Origin: Vulcanimicrobiota bacterium
GTDB lineage: Bacteria > Vulcanimicrobiota > Vulcanimicrobiia > Vulcanimicrobiales > Vulcanimicrobiaceae
Direction: 5' to 3'
Assembly: GCA_003161555.1 (NCBI GenBank)
Contig: PMOG01000264.1
Span: 1-41,129, forward strand
Length of the DNA stretch: 41,129 nucleotides
The position numbers were made by a program, and so were the translations under genes. Below are positions 9,740 through 19,489 of the stretch, one piece after another (within the stretch, counting starts at the first letter, position 1; each line of letters begins with the position of its first letter). The notes beneath the pieces were generated by a model. It worked only from the letters and a program-made list of their open reading frames with translations, did no database searches and had not been told where the DNA came from.

Positions 9740-10531
9740 CTAGCCGCCGCTGCGGTCGAGGAGTTCGCCCAGCGCGACGGCGGCCGCAAGCGGCGCTTCC
9801 AGCGGAATCGAATGGCCGATACCTTCGAGTACGACCAGAGTCGCGCCGGCGACTCCGTCGGCGACCGCGCGCGATGCTTCGAGCGGGATCAGCGCATCGA
9901 GTTCGCCCACGACGACCAGCGCCGGTACGGCGATGTCGGCAAAGAGATCGGCCGAATCGAGACGCGCCTTCATGCCGCGCAGCAGTTGACCGGCACCGCG
10001 CGGATTCTGCCGCGCCATCAGCGCGATGAGCTCGTCCAGCACGCCGCTCTGGGCGGCCGACGGAGCCGCGAGCCGCGGCGCATACCAAGCAACGATCGCG
10101 TCCATGTTTCCGTCGCGCTCGGCCGCCTGCGCGAGCGACTCGCGCCAGGCAGCGGCCTCCGGCGTATCGCTGCGGGCGTGGCTCGCGACGAACCCCAGCC
10201 CGGCGCAGCGTTCGGCGTACATGCGAAAAAACGCGAAGGTCACATACCCGCCGAGCGAGTGCCCGGCGACCACGGCGCGCTCGACTTGGAGCACGTCGAG
10301 CAGTGCGGCGAGGTCGCCGGCCAGCACTTCCATCAGCGCCGGCCCGTCCCCGGGCTCCGATTCGCCGCAACCGCGCAGATCGGGCCGGATCACCCGATGC
10401 CCGGAGAGCCCCGCGACGATGGGATCCCACACGGTACGGTCGCAGCCGAACCCGTGCACCAGGACGAGCGGGAGGCCCGGTGCGGCGGTATCGTCGTAGC
10501 CCAGCACACGCCCGTCGAGCGAAATCTGCAC
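9740..10531 (-). CDS. Alpha/beta hydrolase
   Basis: LVLVHGFGCDRTVWDPI, nucleophile elbow VAGHSLGGYV, GIGHSIPLEAP. Confidence 0.88.
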   Translation of the reverse strand: MQISLDGRVLGYDDTAAPGLPLVLVHGFGCDRTVWDPIVAGLSGHRVIRPDLRGCGESEPGDGPALMEVLAGDLAALLDVLQVERAVVAGHSLGGYVTFAFFRMYAERCAGLGFVASHARSDTPEAAAWRESLAQAAERDGNMDAIVAWYAPRLAAPSAAQSGVLDELIALMARQNPRGAGQLLRGMKARLDSADLFADIAVPALVVVGELDALIPLEASRAVADGVAGATLVVLEGIGHSIPLEAPLAAAVALGELLDRSGG

Positions 10532-10628
10532 GCCCGACGGTACTCGGAGCGGCGGACGAGCCCTGCCTCGCCGGGCAGGAATGGTTGTGAAACGATGGCC
10601 GCGGTTTTCATGATCGGCGCCCGTGGAT

Positions 10629-11549
10629 TCAGGGCTCCGATGAATACGAGGAGTGAGCGTCGCCGATCGCGTGCAGCAGGGTCAGCAGCGTGCGGTTGAG
10701 CGGCGTCGGAAGATCGAGGCGGTCGCCGGCCGCGACGATCGCGCCGGTCAGCGCGTCGACCTCGAACGGGCGGCCCGCGAGGCGATCGAAGTACATTGAC
10801 GTGCCGGCTTCCGGCGGATAGGTGAGCAGCAGCGACAGCATCTGCTCGGGCTCATCGGGAGCCAAGTGCGCGCCGTCGGCGCGTCCGACCGCCGCCGCCT
10901 CACGGAGAACCGCCAGACACAGTTCTTGGATGTCGTCGCGCCGGAATACCGCCTGACGCTGAAGCGTCAGCGCCGTGATCGGGTTCGCGACGGAATTGAT
11001 CAGCAGCTTACGCCAAGCCAAGGTTGCGAAGTCGTCGCTGAAGAGCAGCCGCATCGGCGTGCCGGCGAGCAGCTGCGCGAACGCGCGGCCGTCCGGATCG
11101 TCGCGCACTGCGATATCGTATGGACCGGCCTGGCGGAAACGGACGCGATCCGCGGCCAGCCGCTCCCCGTTGTAGTACACGATCGTCGGGACGACCGTCG
11201 CCGGGCCGATCAGCGGTTTGAGTCGGGCTTCATGATCGATACCGTTCTGCAGCACGGCGACGCGAGTCGCCGGTCCGCACAACTGCGCCAGCCATGGCGC
11301 GGTCGACGGCGTCTGGTGCGCCTTCGTGCACAGCAGGACCCAATCGACGGGCGCGGCGCCGGCGGGATCGGTCAGCGCGCGGATCGGCACTTCAATCGTG
11401 TCGCTGGGCCGTTCGACGATCAGCCGTTCGAGCGGCTGCCGCACGCACACGACGACGTCGTGCCGCCCGGCGCCGACGAGCGACCCCGCAACGACGCCGC
11501 CGATGCTGCCAAAGCCGACGACGGCAATCGTCGAGTCCGCTTTCTCCAT
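10629..11549 (-). CDS. 2-dehydropantoate 2-reductase-like protein
   Basis: VVGFGSIGGVVAGSLVGAGRHDVVVCVR, LLCTKAHQT, VLQNGIDHE, LAWRKLLINSVANPITALT. Confidence 0.82.
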   Translation of the reverse strand: MEKADSTIAVVGFGSIGGVVAGSLVGAGRHDVVVCVRQPLERLIVERPSDTIEVPIRALTDPAGAAPVDWVLLCTKAHQTPSTAPWLAQLCGPATRVAVLQNGIDHEARLKPLIGPATVVPTIVYYNGERLAADRVRFRQAGPYDIAVRDDPDGRAFAQLLAGTPMRLLFSDDFATLAWRKLLINSVANPITALTLQRQAVFRRDDIQELCLAVLREAAAVGRADGAHLAPDEPEQMLSLLLTYPPEAGTSMYFDRLAGRPFEVDALTGAIVAAGDRLDLPTPLNRTLLTLLHAIGDAHSSYSSEP

Positions 11550-11573
11550 CGAGGCTCGACGACTAGGGGCAGG

Positions 11574-11849
11574 TCAGTTACGTGAAGCCCGCGCGACGAC
11601 GGTCGTCTGGTCGATCTGGATCAGACCGCCATTGGGGAGATTCGGCTCCCCGCGGCCGGTCTTCAGCCGGACCCAATTCCGGTCAACCCGCTGGAGCAAT
11701 CCGATGCGGTGCGTTCCATCGATCATCGTCAGATCGACGATGTTGCCGTTCCAGGGTTCGAGATGTTCTACGGTGAGGGCCGGCGCGACGTCCATACCCT
11801 GCGGTTCAGCAGGAGACTCCTTCTTCCCTGCCCGGCTCGCGTCGACCAT
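11574..11849 (-). CDS. Hypothetical small protein
   Basis: 91-aa ORF in a coding gap. VEHLEPWNGNIVDLTMIDGTHRIGLLQRVDRNWVRLKTGRGEPNLPNGGLIQIDQTTVV reads like a small beta-barrel. Confidence 0.55.
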   Translation of the reverse strand: MVDASRAGKKESPAEPQGMDVAPALTVEHLEPWNGNIVDLTMIDGTHRIGLLQRVDRNWVRLKTGRGEPNLPNGGLIQIDQTTVVARASRN

Positions 11850-11856
11850 CGTGCGC

Positions 11857-12336
11857 TTACTCTTCGCCGTCGAAATAATCGAGCGGCTCCGAGCGGATGA
11901 TCCGGCGTTCCGGCGAGCGGACTGCCCATTTCCGGCTGTCGGGATAGTAGGTGGACTCGCCGATTGGATTATCGGCCACGACGAACACCACCAGATCGAC
12001 GTCGCCGTCGTTCGTCATCGTGTGCGCCTGGCCGGGTTCGAACAGAAACGCGTCGCCGGCTTCGATCCGGGTCATGCCGTCCGCGTCGCGCACCTGCCCA
12101 GTCCCGGAGAGCACGTAGTAGAACTCCCACTGCGCGCTGTGCGAATGGTAGGGGTACGGCGTCTTCCCGGGCGCAAAGCGCGCCAGTTCGACGTCGAACG
12201 GGTGCCGTTCGCGCAGGTCCGTCGAGGTGGGCTTGCGGCCCAGGGCCTCGGAGATCTGCTTCCCGCTCCCGGCAAACGTACCGCCGGGTGACGACCACTC
12301 CACCGCTTCGAGTTCGTTCACGTTCACCTTGCGCAT
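11857..12336 (-). CDS. Cupin domain protein
   Basis: PYPYHSHSAQWEFYYVLSGTGQVRDADGMTRIEAGDAFLFEPGQAHTMTNDGDVDLVVFVVAD. Start refined to ATG 12336. Confidence 0.87.
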   Translation of the reverse strand: MRKVNVNELEAVEWSSPGGTFAGSGKQISEALGRKPTSTDLRERHPFDVELARFAPGKTPYPYHSHSAQWEFYYVLSGTGQVRDADGMTRIEAGDAFLFEPGQAHTMTNDGDVDLVVFVVADNPIGESTYYPDSRKWAVRSPERRIIRSEPLDYFDGEE

Positions 12337-12412
12337 GGAACCCCTCGTTCGACGAGCCGGTTCGATTACCGAGCGCAACCCGCCGCCGCTCCGCGCTCAT
12401 TGAATCAAGCGC

Positions 12413-13594
12413 GTGGTTACCTCCGAGAATCCGGCCGCCGGCCGTTATCCGATCGCTGCCGTCGCGCTCGCGCTGATGCTGGCCGGGACGCTCTTGCCGA
12501 CGCCGCTCTTCGAACTCTACCGCCACACCTGGAACCTGACGCCGGGCTCGATCAGCCTCGTCTTCGCGGTGTACGCCGCGTCGCTGATTCCGTCGCTGAT
12601 CTTTTTGGGCGGCCTCTCCGACAGCATCGGCCGCCGGCGCACGATCCTGCTGGCGTTTGCGCTCTTGGCGGCGGGATCGCTGATCTTCGCTTTTGCGCAA
12701 GGTCTGGCGTGGCTGATCGCAGCGCGCGTCGTGCAAGGCGTCGGCATGGGACTCGGTACCGGGGCGGCCGCCGCGGCGATTCGCGAATGGATGCCGGACA
12801 ACGCGCGCGCACGCGCCGGGATGGTGACCGTGATCGCGGTCGCCGCGGGCTCCGCGCTGGGCGCGCTCCTGGGCGGCATTCTCGCAGAATATGCGCCTCA
12901 TCCGCTCTCGCTGGCCTACTTCGTCCACGTCGGCTTGGTAGCGGTAGCGGCCGTGGCGGTCGCACGCGTTCCCAAGTGTCCGCACCCGCGTCCGTCGGCG
13001 CATACGGTCATCCCGACGATTCCGGGTCCGATTCGCCGGCCGTTCTTCATCGCGTCGGCGCAGGCGTTCATCGGCTGGGGTTCGTTCGCGATCTTCGTCG
13101 GGCTCGTGCCGGCGTTTCTCGCCAACGTCCTGAATCTCCATAACTTGCTGACCGGCGCCTTCGTCATCACCGGGATTCAAATCGGATCCGTGACGGCATC
13201 GATCTTCGCTCAACGCTTGACGACGCGCCGGGCGATCATTTCGGCGCTGCTGACGCTCGGTGCCGGAATGTGGCTGCTGCTGCTGGGCGTCGCCGTGCAC
13301 GCCTACGTGCTCGTCGGCATCGCGACGCTCGTGACCGGTGCAGGGGGCGGGCTCTCCTACCTGGTCGGACTCAACATCGTGGCGGGCATCTCACCGCCCG
13401 ATCACCGCGGCGAGATGCTCTCGGCCTTCCTCGTCTCCTGCTATCTGGGTTTCAGCGTGCCGGCACTGGCGCTGGGGATTGCCGCGAACGAGTTTGGCCT
13501 TTTCGCCGCGTTCATCGGCGCGGCGATCGTGCTCGGCGCGATCGCGACCACGATCATCGCGCTGACCTCGGAGCGAAACCTGCGCGTCGCCTAG
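12413..13594 (+). CDS. Major facilitator superfamily transporter
   Basis: About 12 hydrophobic segments; GGLSDSIGRRRTILLAF loop, AARVVQGVGMGLGTGAAAAAIREW. Confidence 0.88.
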   Translation: MVTSENPAAGRYPIAAVALALMLAGTLLPTPLFELYRHTWNLTPGSISLVFAVYAASLIPSLIFLGGLSDSIGRRRTILLAFALLAAGSLIFAFAQGLAWLIAARVVQGVGMGLGTGAAAAAIREWMPDNARARAGMVTVIAVAAGSALGALLGGILAEYAPHPLSLAYFVHVGLVAVAAVAVARVPKCPHPRPSAHTVIPTIPGPIRRPFFIASAQAFIGWGSFAIFVGLVPAFLANVLNLHNLLTGAFVITGIQIGSVTASIFAQRLTTRRAIISALLTLGAGMWLLLLGVAVHAYVLVGIATLVTGAGGGLSYLVGLNIVAGISPPDHRGEMLSAFLVSCYLGFSVPALALGIAANEFGLFAAFIGAAIVLGAIATTIIALTSERNLRVA

Positions 13595-13596
13595 CG

Positions 13597-13941
13597 TTAT
13601 TTCCGCCGGTGGAGCACCAGTTTGTTGCCCTCGGTATCTTCGGCAAACGACATGTAGCAGACGGGCGATTCTCCGGGCTCCTCCGCCGTGCCGCCCAGCT
13701 TGCGCACGAGTTCCGCGGCAGCGGGGACGTCGGGCACCGCAAACATGACCATCGTGCCGGCCTGCCACGGAAAGTTTTCGTGCTTGCCGATCGCAAACGC
13801 CGATCCGTCGGCGAACTCAAACTCCGCCCAGGTGCCCGGCATGCTCGTCCCCGGCTCACGCTCGAAAAGCGCGCGATAGAACGCCAGGGCACGATCGAAA
13901 TCCTTCACCGTGTAGACGTGCGTATCGATTCCCGTTACCAC
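13597..13941 (-). CDS. VOC/glyoxalase family protein
   Basis: IDTHVYTVKDFDRALAFYRALF...FAVPDVPAAAELVRKLGG...SFAEDTEGNKLVLHR. Confidence 0.87.
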   Translation of the reverse strand: MVTGIDTHVYTVKDFDRALAFYRALFEREPGTSMPGTWAEFEFADGSAFAIGKHENFPWQAGTMVMFAVPDVPAAAELVRKLGGTAEEPGESPVCYMSFAEDTEGNKLVLHRRK

Positions 13942-13994
13942 CCGTACCTCCTAAACGAACGTGCGAACCGGTGGCCCCGTTCGACGCGGCGATT

Positions 13995-14774
13995 TCAGTG
14001 CCCGCGCGTCACGACCACCCAGATCGAACTCGCCTTCGTGTACCCCGCCGGAACCTTGAAACGCGAGAGGGGCGGGAGACCGCGGGTCAGCTCGTCGACG
14101 GCGTAGGTCAGGTTCGCCTTGTTCGGAGATCCCTCGCGCTCGACGGAGACGTTGAGGTTCATCGGAACACCGGCCGAGGCGTCGACGATCTGCGCATCCG
14201 CCAGGACGTGCACCGGTGCGGCGTCCCCCTTCTTCGCGACCTCGAGGTCGAACGACAAGCCGGTCGTGGGCACGCCGTTGGTCATCGTGTGACCGGTCAT
14301 TTTGATCGTCACCGAGAGCACATCGAGGTTGGCGAACGGCGACATCGCTTGGGGCGGCACGCTCGCACTGGGCGTCGGAGTCGGTCGCGGCGACGCGCCG
14401 GGCGATGCCTGCGGCAGAAACGGCTGGACGTAGTAGTTCTTGGTGAGGTCGTTCCAGACGGTGAGCGTGTTGGCACGCCGATCGACGACCGCAGTGACGC
14501 GAATCGGTGGAATCGGCATCGCGTCGGTCTTCACCGCGAGGAGGTCGATGCGGACCAGCCCCGGGCGCTCCGCCATACCGAGCTGAAGGCTTCCGGTGAT
14601 GGTGCGACCCTGCGTCACGATCGTACCGTCGGCGTGCGCGGTCGCGCTGAAGCCGGCCGGAGTCGCCACCGGGACCGGAGCCGGCGTTTGAGCCGCGGCC
14701 GGCCGCATCAGCGCAGCGACTGCCGCCGCGCACGCGATGATGTATCGGGCACGCCGGCCGAGCCGTATCGCCAT
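13995..14774 (-). CDS. Putative secreted hypothetical protein
   Basis: Signal peptide-like MAIRLGRRARYIIACAAAVAALMRPAAAQ; Pro-rich linker SPRPTPTPSASVPP. Confidence 0.6.
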   Translation of the reverse strand: MAIRLGRRARYIIACAAAVAALMRPAAAQTPAPVPVATPAGFSATAHADGTIVTQGRTITGSLQLGMAERPGLVRIDLLAVKTDAMPIPPIRVTAVVDRRANTLTVWNDLTKNYYVQPFLPQASPGASPRPTPTPSASVPPQAMSPFANLDVLSVTIKMTGHTMTNGVPTTGLSFDLEVAKKGDAAPVHVLADAQIVDASAGVPMNLNVSVEREGSPNKANLTYAVDELTRGLPPLSRFKVPAGYTKASSIWVVVTRGH

Positions 14775-14898
14775 CCCTGCTAGGCTTGGCTGCCTGCGCG
14801 CGCGGACCTGGCCGGTTGCAGCGCGCGCATCCGACGGGAACCGGCGCGCGGCGGTCCAAAGGGAGTCGGTCACGCGTCATTCGCTTGAGGGGGACTTG

Positions 14899-15684
14899 AT
14901 GACGGTCAACATTGCCACCGGCCGGTGGCTTCGATTCGAACACGATGGGCGGCCGGCGTTCGGCATGCTGGACGGCGACACCATTACCGAGTTCGAAGGC
15001 GATATGTTCGGCAGACCGACGTCGACGAACCGGACCTACGCGGCGGCCGGTGTGCGGCTCCTCACGCCGACGCAGCCGACGAAAATGATCGGGCTCTGGA
15101 ACAACTTCGGCGCTTTGGGCAAGAAGCTCGAACTCGCCATTCCTCCCGAGCCGTTGTACTTCATCAAAGGTTCGAACGCGTTCATCGCCGCCGGCGATAC
15201 GATCCGCAAGCCGCCCTTCTACGACGGCCGGGTGCTCTTCGAAGCCGAGCTGGGCATCGTGATCGGGAGACGCTGCGCCGGGATCGACGAGGCGAACGCG
15301 GACGACTACATCTTCGGTTATACGTGCGTCAACGACGTCACCGCGTTCGACGTGCTCAACGCGGACCCGTCGTTCGCGCAGTGGGCCCGTGCCAAGAGTT
15401 TCGATACGTTCGGCGTCTTCGGTCCGGTCATCGCGACCGGTCTCGATCCCGAGACGCTGACCATTCGCGCCGTGCTCGACGGCGAGGAGCGGCAGAACTA
15501 TCCCGTCAGCGACATGCTGATGAAGCCCAAGCGTCTGGTGAGCGCGATCTCACGCGACATGACGCTGATGCCCGGTGACGTGATCGCCTGCGGAACCTCG
15601 ATCGGTGCCGGCAAGATGAAACCCGGCAGTACGATCGAGGTCGTGATCGACGGCATCGGCACGCTGACCAACCGCTTCGAATAG
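14899..15684 (+). CDS. Fumarylacetoacetate hydrolase family protein
   Basis: TKMIGLWNNFGALGKK...FIKGSNAFIAAGDTI...LFEAELGIVIGRRC...DYIFGYTCVNDVTAFD...FDTFGVFGPVIATG. Start refined to ATG 14899. Confidence 0.92.
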   Translation: MTVNIATGRWLRFEHDGRPAFGMLDGDTITEFEGDMFGRPTSTNRTYAAAGVRLLTPTQPTKMIGLWNNFGALGKKLELAIPPEPLYFIKGSNAFIAAGDTIRKPPFYDGRVLFEAELGIVIGRRCAGIDEANADDYIFGYTCVNDVTAFDVLNADPSFAQWARAKSFDTFGVFGPVIATGLDPETLTIRAVLDGEERQNYPVSDMLMKPKRLVSAISRDMTLMPGDVIACGTSIGAGKMKPGSTIEVVIDGIGTLTNRFE

Positions 15685-15692
15685 GGGACACG

Positions 15693-16670
15693 GTGCGAAT
15701 CGCAATCATCGGCGCAGGCGCGATCGGCGGCGTGCTCGGTGCACGGCTGGCTCTCGCGGGCGAAACGGTCACGTTCATCGAGGCGAACCCCGCCCATGCG
15801 GACGCCATCCGCAGCCAGGGCATCCGCGTGCAGTCCGAAGGCGACGACATCGTCGCGCGGGACGTGAAGGTGACGGCGACGTTCGATGACGCCGGGCCGC
15901 AAGATCTCGTCATCATCGCCGTCAAGGCGCATCAGATCGCGCGGCTGGTTCCGGGCATCCGCAAGCTCTTCGGGCCGGAGACGATCGTCATGACCGTGCA
16001 GAATGGCGTGCCGTGGTGGTACTTCTTCCGCAACGGCGGGCCGCACGAGGGCCGCACGATCGCGGCAGTCGATCCCGACGGCACGATCGACGCGGCGATC
16101 GAACGCGAACGGATTATCGGCTGCATCGTGTACCCCGCCGGCGAGGTCGTCGCGCCGGGCGTCGTGCGCGTCGTCGACGGCAACCGTTTCTCGGTCGGCG
16201 AACTGGACGGTTCGCACAGCGAACGGGTCGAGGCGCTGGCGGCGATGCTGAACCGCGCGGGGTTCAAGTCGTACGTACTCGACGACATCCGCGCCGAGAT
16301 CTGGTTGAAACTCTGGGGCAACCTCTCGTTCAACCCGATCAGCGCCTTGACGCACGGGACGTTGGCCGGAATCTGCCGCAACCCGCAAACCCGTGCCCTC
16401 GCTGCGGCAATGATGGGCGAGGCTCAGCAGATCGGCGAGAAGCTCGGCATCGTCTTCCGGCACACGATCGAGAAGCGCATCGCCGGTGCCGAAGGCGTCG
16501 GCGAGCACAAGACCTCCATGCTGCAGGACGTCGAGGCGGGCCGGCCGCTCGAAATCGATGCGCTGGTCGGCGCGGTGATCGAGTTAGGGCGGCTGACCGA
16601 GACGCCGACCCCGCACATCGATTCCGTGTATGCCTGCGTGACGCTGCTCAACGAGTCGCTGGCCCGGTGA
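15693..16670 (+). CDS. 2-dehydropantoate 2-reductase family protein
   Basis: IAIIGAGAIGGVLGARLALAGETVTFIE, VIIAVKAHQI, VQNGVPWWYF, EIWLKLWGNLSFNPISALTHGTL. Confidence 0.9.
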   Translation: MRIAIIGAGAIGGVLGARLALAGETVTFIEANPAHADAIRSQGIRVQSEGDDIVARDVKVTATFDDAGPQDLVIIAVKAHQIARLVPGIRKLFGPETIVMTVQNGVPWWYFFRNGGPHEGRTIAAVDPDGTIDAAIERERIIGCIVYPAGEVVAPGVVRVVDGNRFSVGELDGSHSERVEALAAMLNRAGFKSYVLDDIRAEIWLKLWGNLSFNPISALTHGTLAGICRNPQTRALAAAMMGEAQQIGEKLGIVFRHTIEKRIAGAEGVGEHKTSMLQDVEAGRPLEIDALVGAVIELGRLTETPTPHIDSVYACVTLLNESLAR

Positions 16671-16688
16671 GCATGCTGCCGCGCGCCC

Positions 16689-18617
16689 TTGCTCCATGAC
16701 ATCGGAGATCCGGTCGCGGCCGGCCCCGAGCCGGCGCAGGCGAAGCTCGCCCTGATCCGATCAGCCGGCGTCGCGGCGACGTGCGCCGTCGCTGCTCTCG
16801 CGGCTGCGGTCGCGATGGCCGGCTTTGCGCGCGGCGCGATCGTTCCGGTAGCCACGATTCAGGGAAGCGTTGCAGCTCTCACGTTGACAGCTGCGATAAC
16901 GCCGTTGAGCGCGCCGTTCTGTGCGCTTCTCGCGATCCTAGCAGTGGCCGTGGCCCTGTGGTGCGCGCGCCGAGGCGCGGCGCAGGACCCGCTGCTCATC
17001 GCTGCGTTCACGGCTGCGATGCTGTTGGTGCTTATCGCCCGCAGCGTGGCCCTGTTCTTGTTCGCGTGGGAGGCGATGTCGCTGATTTCGGCCTTCCTGG
17101 TCGCCGCTCATCACGAACGCCGCGGCGTGCGTCGCGCGACTTTTACGTACTTGGTCGTCGCCCAGAGCGGTGCCCTCTGCGTGCTCGTCGCGCTCACCCT
17201 GCTGGCAGTCGCCGCGGGGGGCACGTCGTTTGATGCAATCGCCGCGCACGCGCCGCTCCTGTCACCGGCAGTCCGCGACACCGTCTTCGTTTTCGCACTG
17301 CTCGGCTTCGGTTCGAAAGCGGGCTTGATACCATTGCACTTCTGGCTGCCGCGCGCTCATCCGGTGGCTCCGCCGAGCGCGTCCGCAATGCTCTCCGGCG
17401 CAATGCTCAAAGTCGCCCTGTTCGGGTTGCTCGTCGTGACGCTCGAACTCGCCGCGCCGGGCGCCCCGTGGTGGGGCATCGTGCTGGTCGGGCTCGGCAC
17501 GCTCAGCGCCATCGGCGGCGTCCTGTACGCACTCGTCGATCACGACCTCAAACGGTTGCTCGCCTATCACTCGGTCGAAAACGTCGGCATCATCGTGATC
17601 GGTATCGGCGTCGCTCTCGCGGCACGATCCGGTGGGAACTCGGTGCTCGCGGGCCTGGCGCTGCTCGCGGCGCTCTTCCATACCATCAACCATGGGCTGT
17701 TCAAGGCGCTGCTGTTCTTGGGCGCCGGGGCGGTCAACGACGCGGAGGGTACGGTCGATCTCGAGCGACTGGGTGGTCTCTGGGGCCAGCTCGTGTGGAC
17801 GGCGCCGCTCTTTCTTATCGGATGTGCCGCGATCGTCGGTCTGCCGCCGTTCAACGGTTTTGCCTCGGAGTGGCTGACTTTTCAGAGTCTCATCGGCGGA
17901 ATGGTTGGCAACGGTCTGACCATGACGGTCGCGTTCGTTGCCGCAATCGCAGGCCTGGCGCTCACCGGAGGGCTCGCGGCCGCCTGTTTCGTCAAGGTCT
18001 TCGGCATGGTATTCTTGGGCGGGTCGCGACGCCCCAGCGCACGGGCCGCGGTGCGCGAGCGGCCCGACGCATCGACGATCGGCATGGGATTGCTGGCCGC
18101 TCTCTGCATCCTGTTCGGCGTCGTCCCAGCGCTTGCCGTCGTGCCGCTGGCCGCCGTCGTCGGAGAAACGCTCCACGTGCCGGCACGGATTCCGCCAGCT
18201 CTGCCGGCTTTGCCGCTCACCGTGGCGCTGCTGCCGCTCGCCGGCGCTCTGTTCTGCGTCATGCTTGCGGGCCGCCGCGGCGTGCGCAGCGTGCCGACCT
18301 GGACCTGCGGATCGCCGGTCACTCCGGCCGCGCAGTATACCGCGACGGCATTCTCCAAGCCCCTCCGCACGATCTTCGCCTTCGTGCTGTTCCCGGACCG
18401 TCAGCGTCGATACGAGGTGGGATCGTCGCCTTGGTTCCCGTCGCTGATCTCGTATCGGACCCGCAGCCGCTACATCGTCGATGAGGCGGCGCGAGGCTTT
18501 GCGGCGGCGGTCCTGCGGTTCGCACGCGGTTCACGTCTGGTCCAAAGCGGCAGTTTGCGGCTCTATGTCGCCTATGCCGTCGCCGCGCTGATCGTCACGG
18601 TCGCGCTCGCGCGGTGA
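16689..18617 (+). CDS. hyfB: Hydrogenase-4 subunit HyfB-like antiporter protein (NuoL/M/N family)
   Basis: FAWEAMSLISAFLVAAHH, GFGSKAGLIPLHFWLPRAHPVAPPSASAMLSG, YALVDHDLKRLLAYHSVENVGII, FHTINHGLFKALLFLGAGAV. Start (TTG) uncertain. Confidence 0.9.
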   Translation: MLHDIGDPVAAGPEPAQAKLALIRSAGVAATCAVAALAAAVAMAGFARGAIVPVATIQGSVAALTLTAAITPLSAPFCALLAILAVAVALWCARRGAAQDPLLIAAFTAAMLLVLIARSVALFLFAWEAMSLISAFLVAAHHERRGVRRATFTYLVVAQSGALCVLVALTLLAVAAGGTSFDAIAAHAPLLSPAVRDTVFVFALLGFGSKAGLIPLHFWLPRAHPVAPPSASAMLSGAMLKVALFGLLVVTLELAAPGAPWWGIVLVGLGTLSAIGGVLYALVDHDLKRLLAYHSVENVGIIVIGIGVALAARSGGNSVLAGLALLAALFHTINHGLFKALLFLGAGAVNDAEGTVDLERLGGLWGQLVWTAPLFLIGCAAIVGLPPFNGFASEWLTFQSLIGGMVGNGLTMTVAFVAAIAGLALTGGLAAACFVKVFGMVFLGGSRRPSARAAVRERPDASTIGMGLLAALCILFGVVPALAVVPLAAVVGETLHVPARIPPALPALPLTVALLPLAGALFCVMLAGRRGVRSVPTWTCGSPVTPAAQYTATAFSKPLRTIFAFVLFPDRQRRYEVGSSPWFPSLISYRTRSRYIVDEAARGFAAAVLRFARGSRLVQSGSLRLYVAYAVAALIVTVALAR

Positions 18618-19489
18618 TCCTGCTCGCTCAGGTCCTGGCGATCGCCGGGCTCGCGCCCTTGGTGCAGGGCGTGATGAAGCGGCTGCGGGCAAACCTCCAA
18701 GGCCGCCCCGGCCCGTCACCGCTGCAGCCGTATCGCGATCTGGCAAAGCTCGCTAACAAGGAAGTGCTGCTTCCCAACGGCGTCTCGCCGATTCCGTTGA
18801 TCGCGCCCGGTATCGCTCTCGGCGTCGCCGTGACGTTCGCAGCGCTCCTGCCGATCGTCGTGCCGAATGCACTCGGCAGCATCGTCGACATCATCGCATT
18901 AGTGTTCCTCCTGGGCCTCGGCCGTTTCGTCCTGACGCTGGCAGCACTCGATAGCCGAAGCGCCTTCGCCGGGATGGCGGCCAGTCGCGAGATGACCTTC
19001 GGCAGCCTCGTCGAGCCGGCACTGCTCTTGGCGCTCCTCGGGGGAGCCGTCGTCGGCAAGGGGACGCACCTCTGGTCCGTGATGGACGTGCCCTTCGGCC
19101 TCGCCGGAACGCTGGCGTTCGCGGCGTTTTTCTTGGTGCTGCTCGCCGAGACCGCACGCGTTCCGATCGACAACCAGGAGACGCACTACGAACTCACGAT
19201 GATTCACGAAGGGCTGGTCCTGGAGTACTCGGGCTGGCAGCTGGCGATGCTGCAGCTGGCCGGTTTCATTCGTCAGCTTTGCTTCTTCGTGCTGGCGTCG
19301 ATGCTGCTTCCCGGCGGCGCCGAGGGCTGGCGCCACCTGCCGTGGGTCCTCGCCATCATCTGTATGGTCCCCGCGGTCGAAACACTTTTCGCGAAGCTCA
19401 GGCTGTTCGAAGTCCCGCAACTCTTCGCGACCGCGCTCATCTTGGCCGCGACCAGCATCGGATTGCGCGTGTTCGGCGTGCTCGTATGA
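18614..19489 (+). CDS. hyfC: Hydrogenase-4 subunit HyfC/HycD-like (NuoH family)
   Basis: LVQGVMKRLRANLQGRPGPSPLQPYRDLAKLANKE; ETARVPIDNQETHYELTMIHEGLVLEYSGWQLAML. GTGA overlap with hyfB. Confidence 0.92.
   Translation: MILLAQVLAIAGLAPLVQGVMKRLRANLQGRPGPSPLQPYRDLAKLANKEVLLPNGVSPIPLIAPGIALGVAVTFAALLPIVVPNALGSIVDIIALVFLLGLGRFVLTLAALDSRSAFAGMAASREMTFGSLVEPALLLALLGGAVVGKGTHLWSVMDVPFGLAGTLAFAAFFLVLLAETARVPIDNQETHYELTMIHEGLVLEYSGWQLAMLQLAGFIRQLCFFVLASMLLPGGAEGWRHLPWVLAIICMVPAVETLFAKLRLFEVPQLFATALILAATSIGLRVFGVLV

Noticed and set aside
11969-13300. 443-aa minus ORF spanning cupin and MFS genes
   Set aside because: Highly charged Arg-rich translation, overlaps two well-supported genes.
16938-18176. 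Long minus-strand ORFs (e.g. 17262-18176) opposite hyfB
   Set aside because: Low-complexity R/E/Q/H-rich composition typical of antisense shadows; hyfB is well supported.
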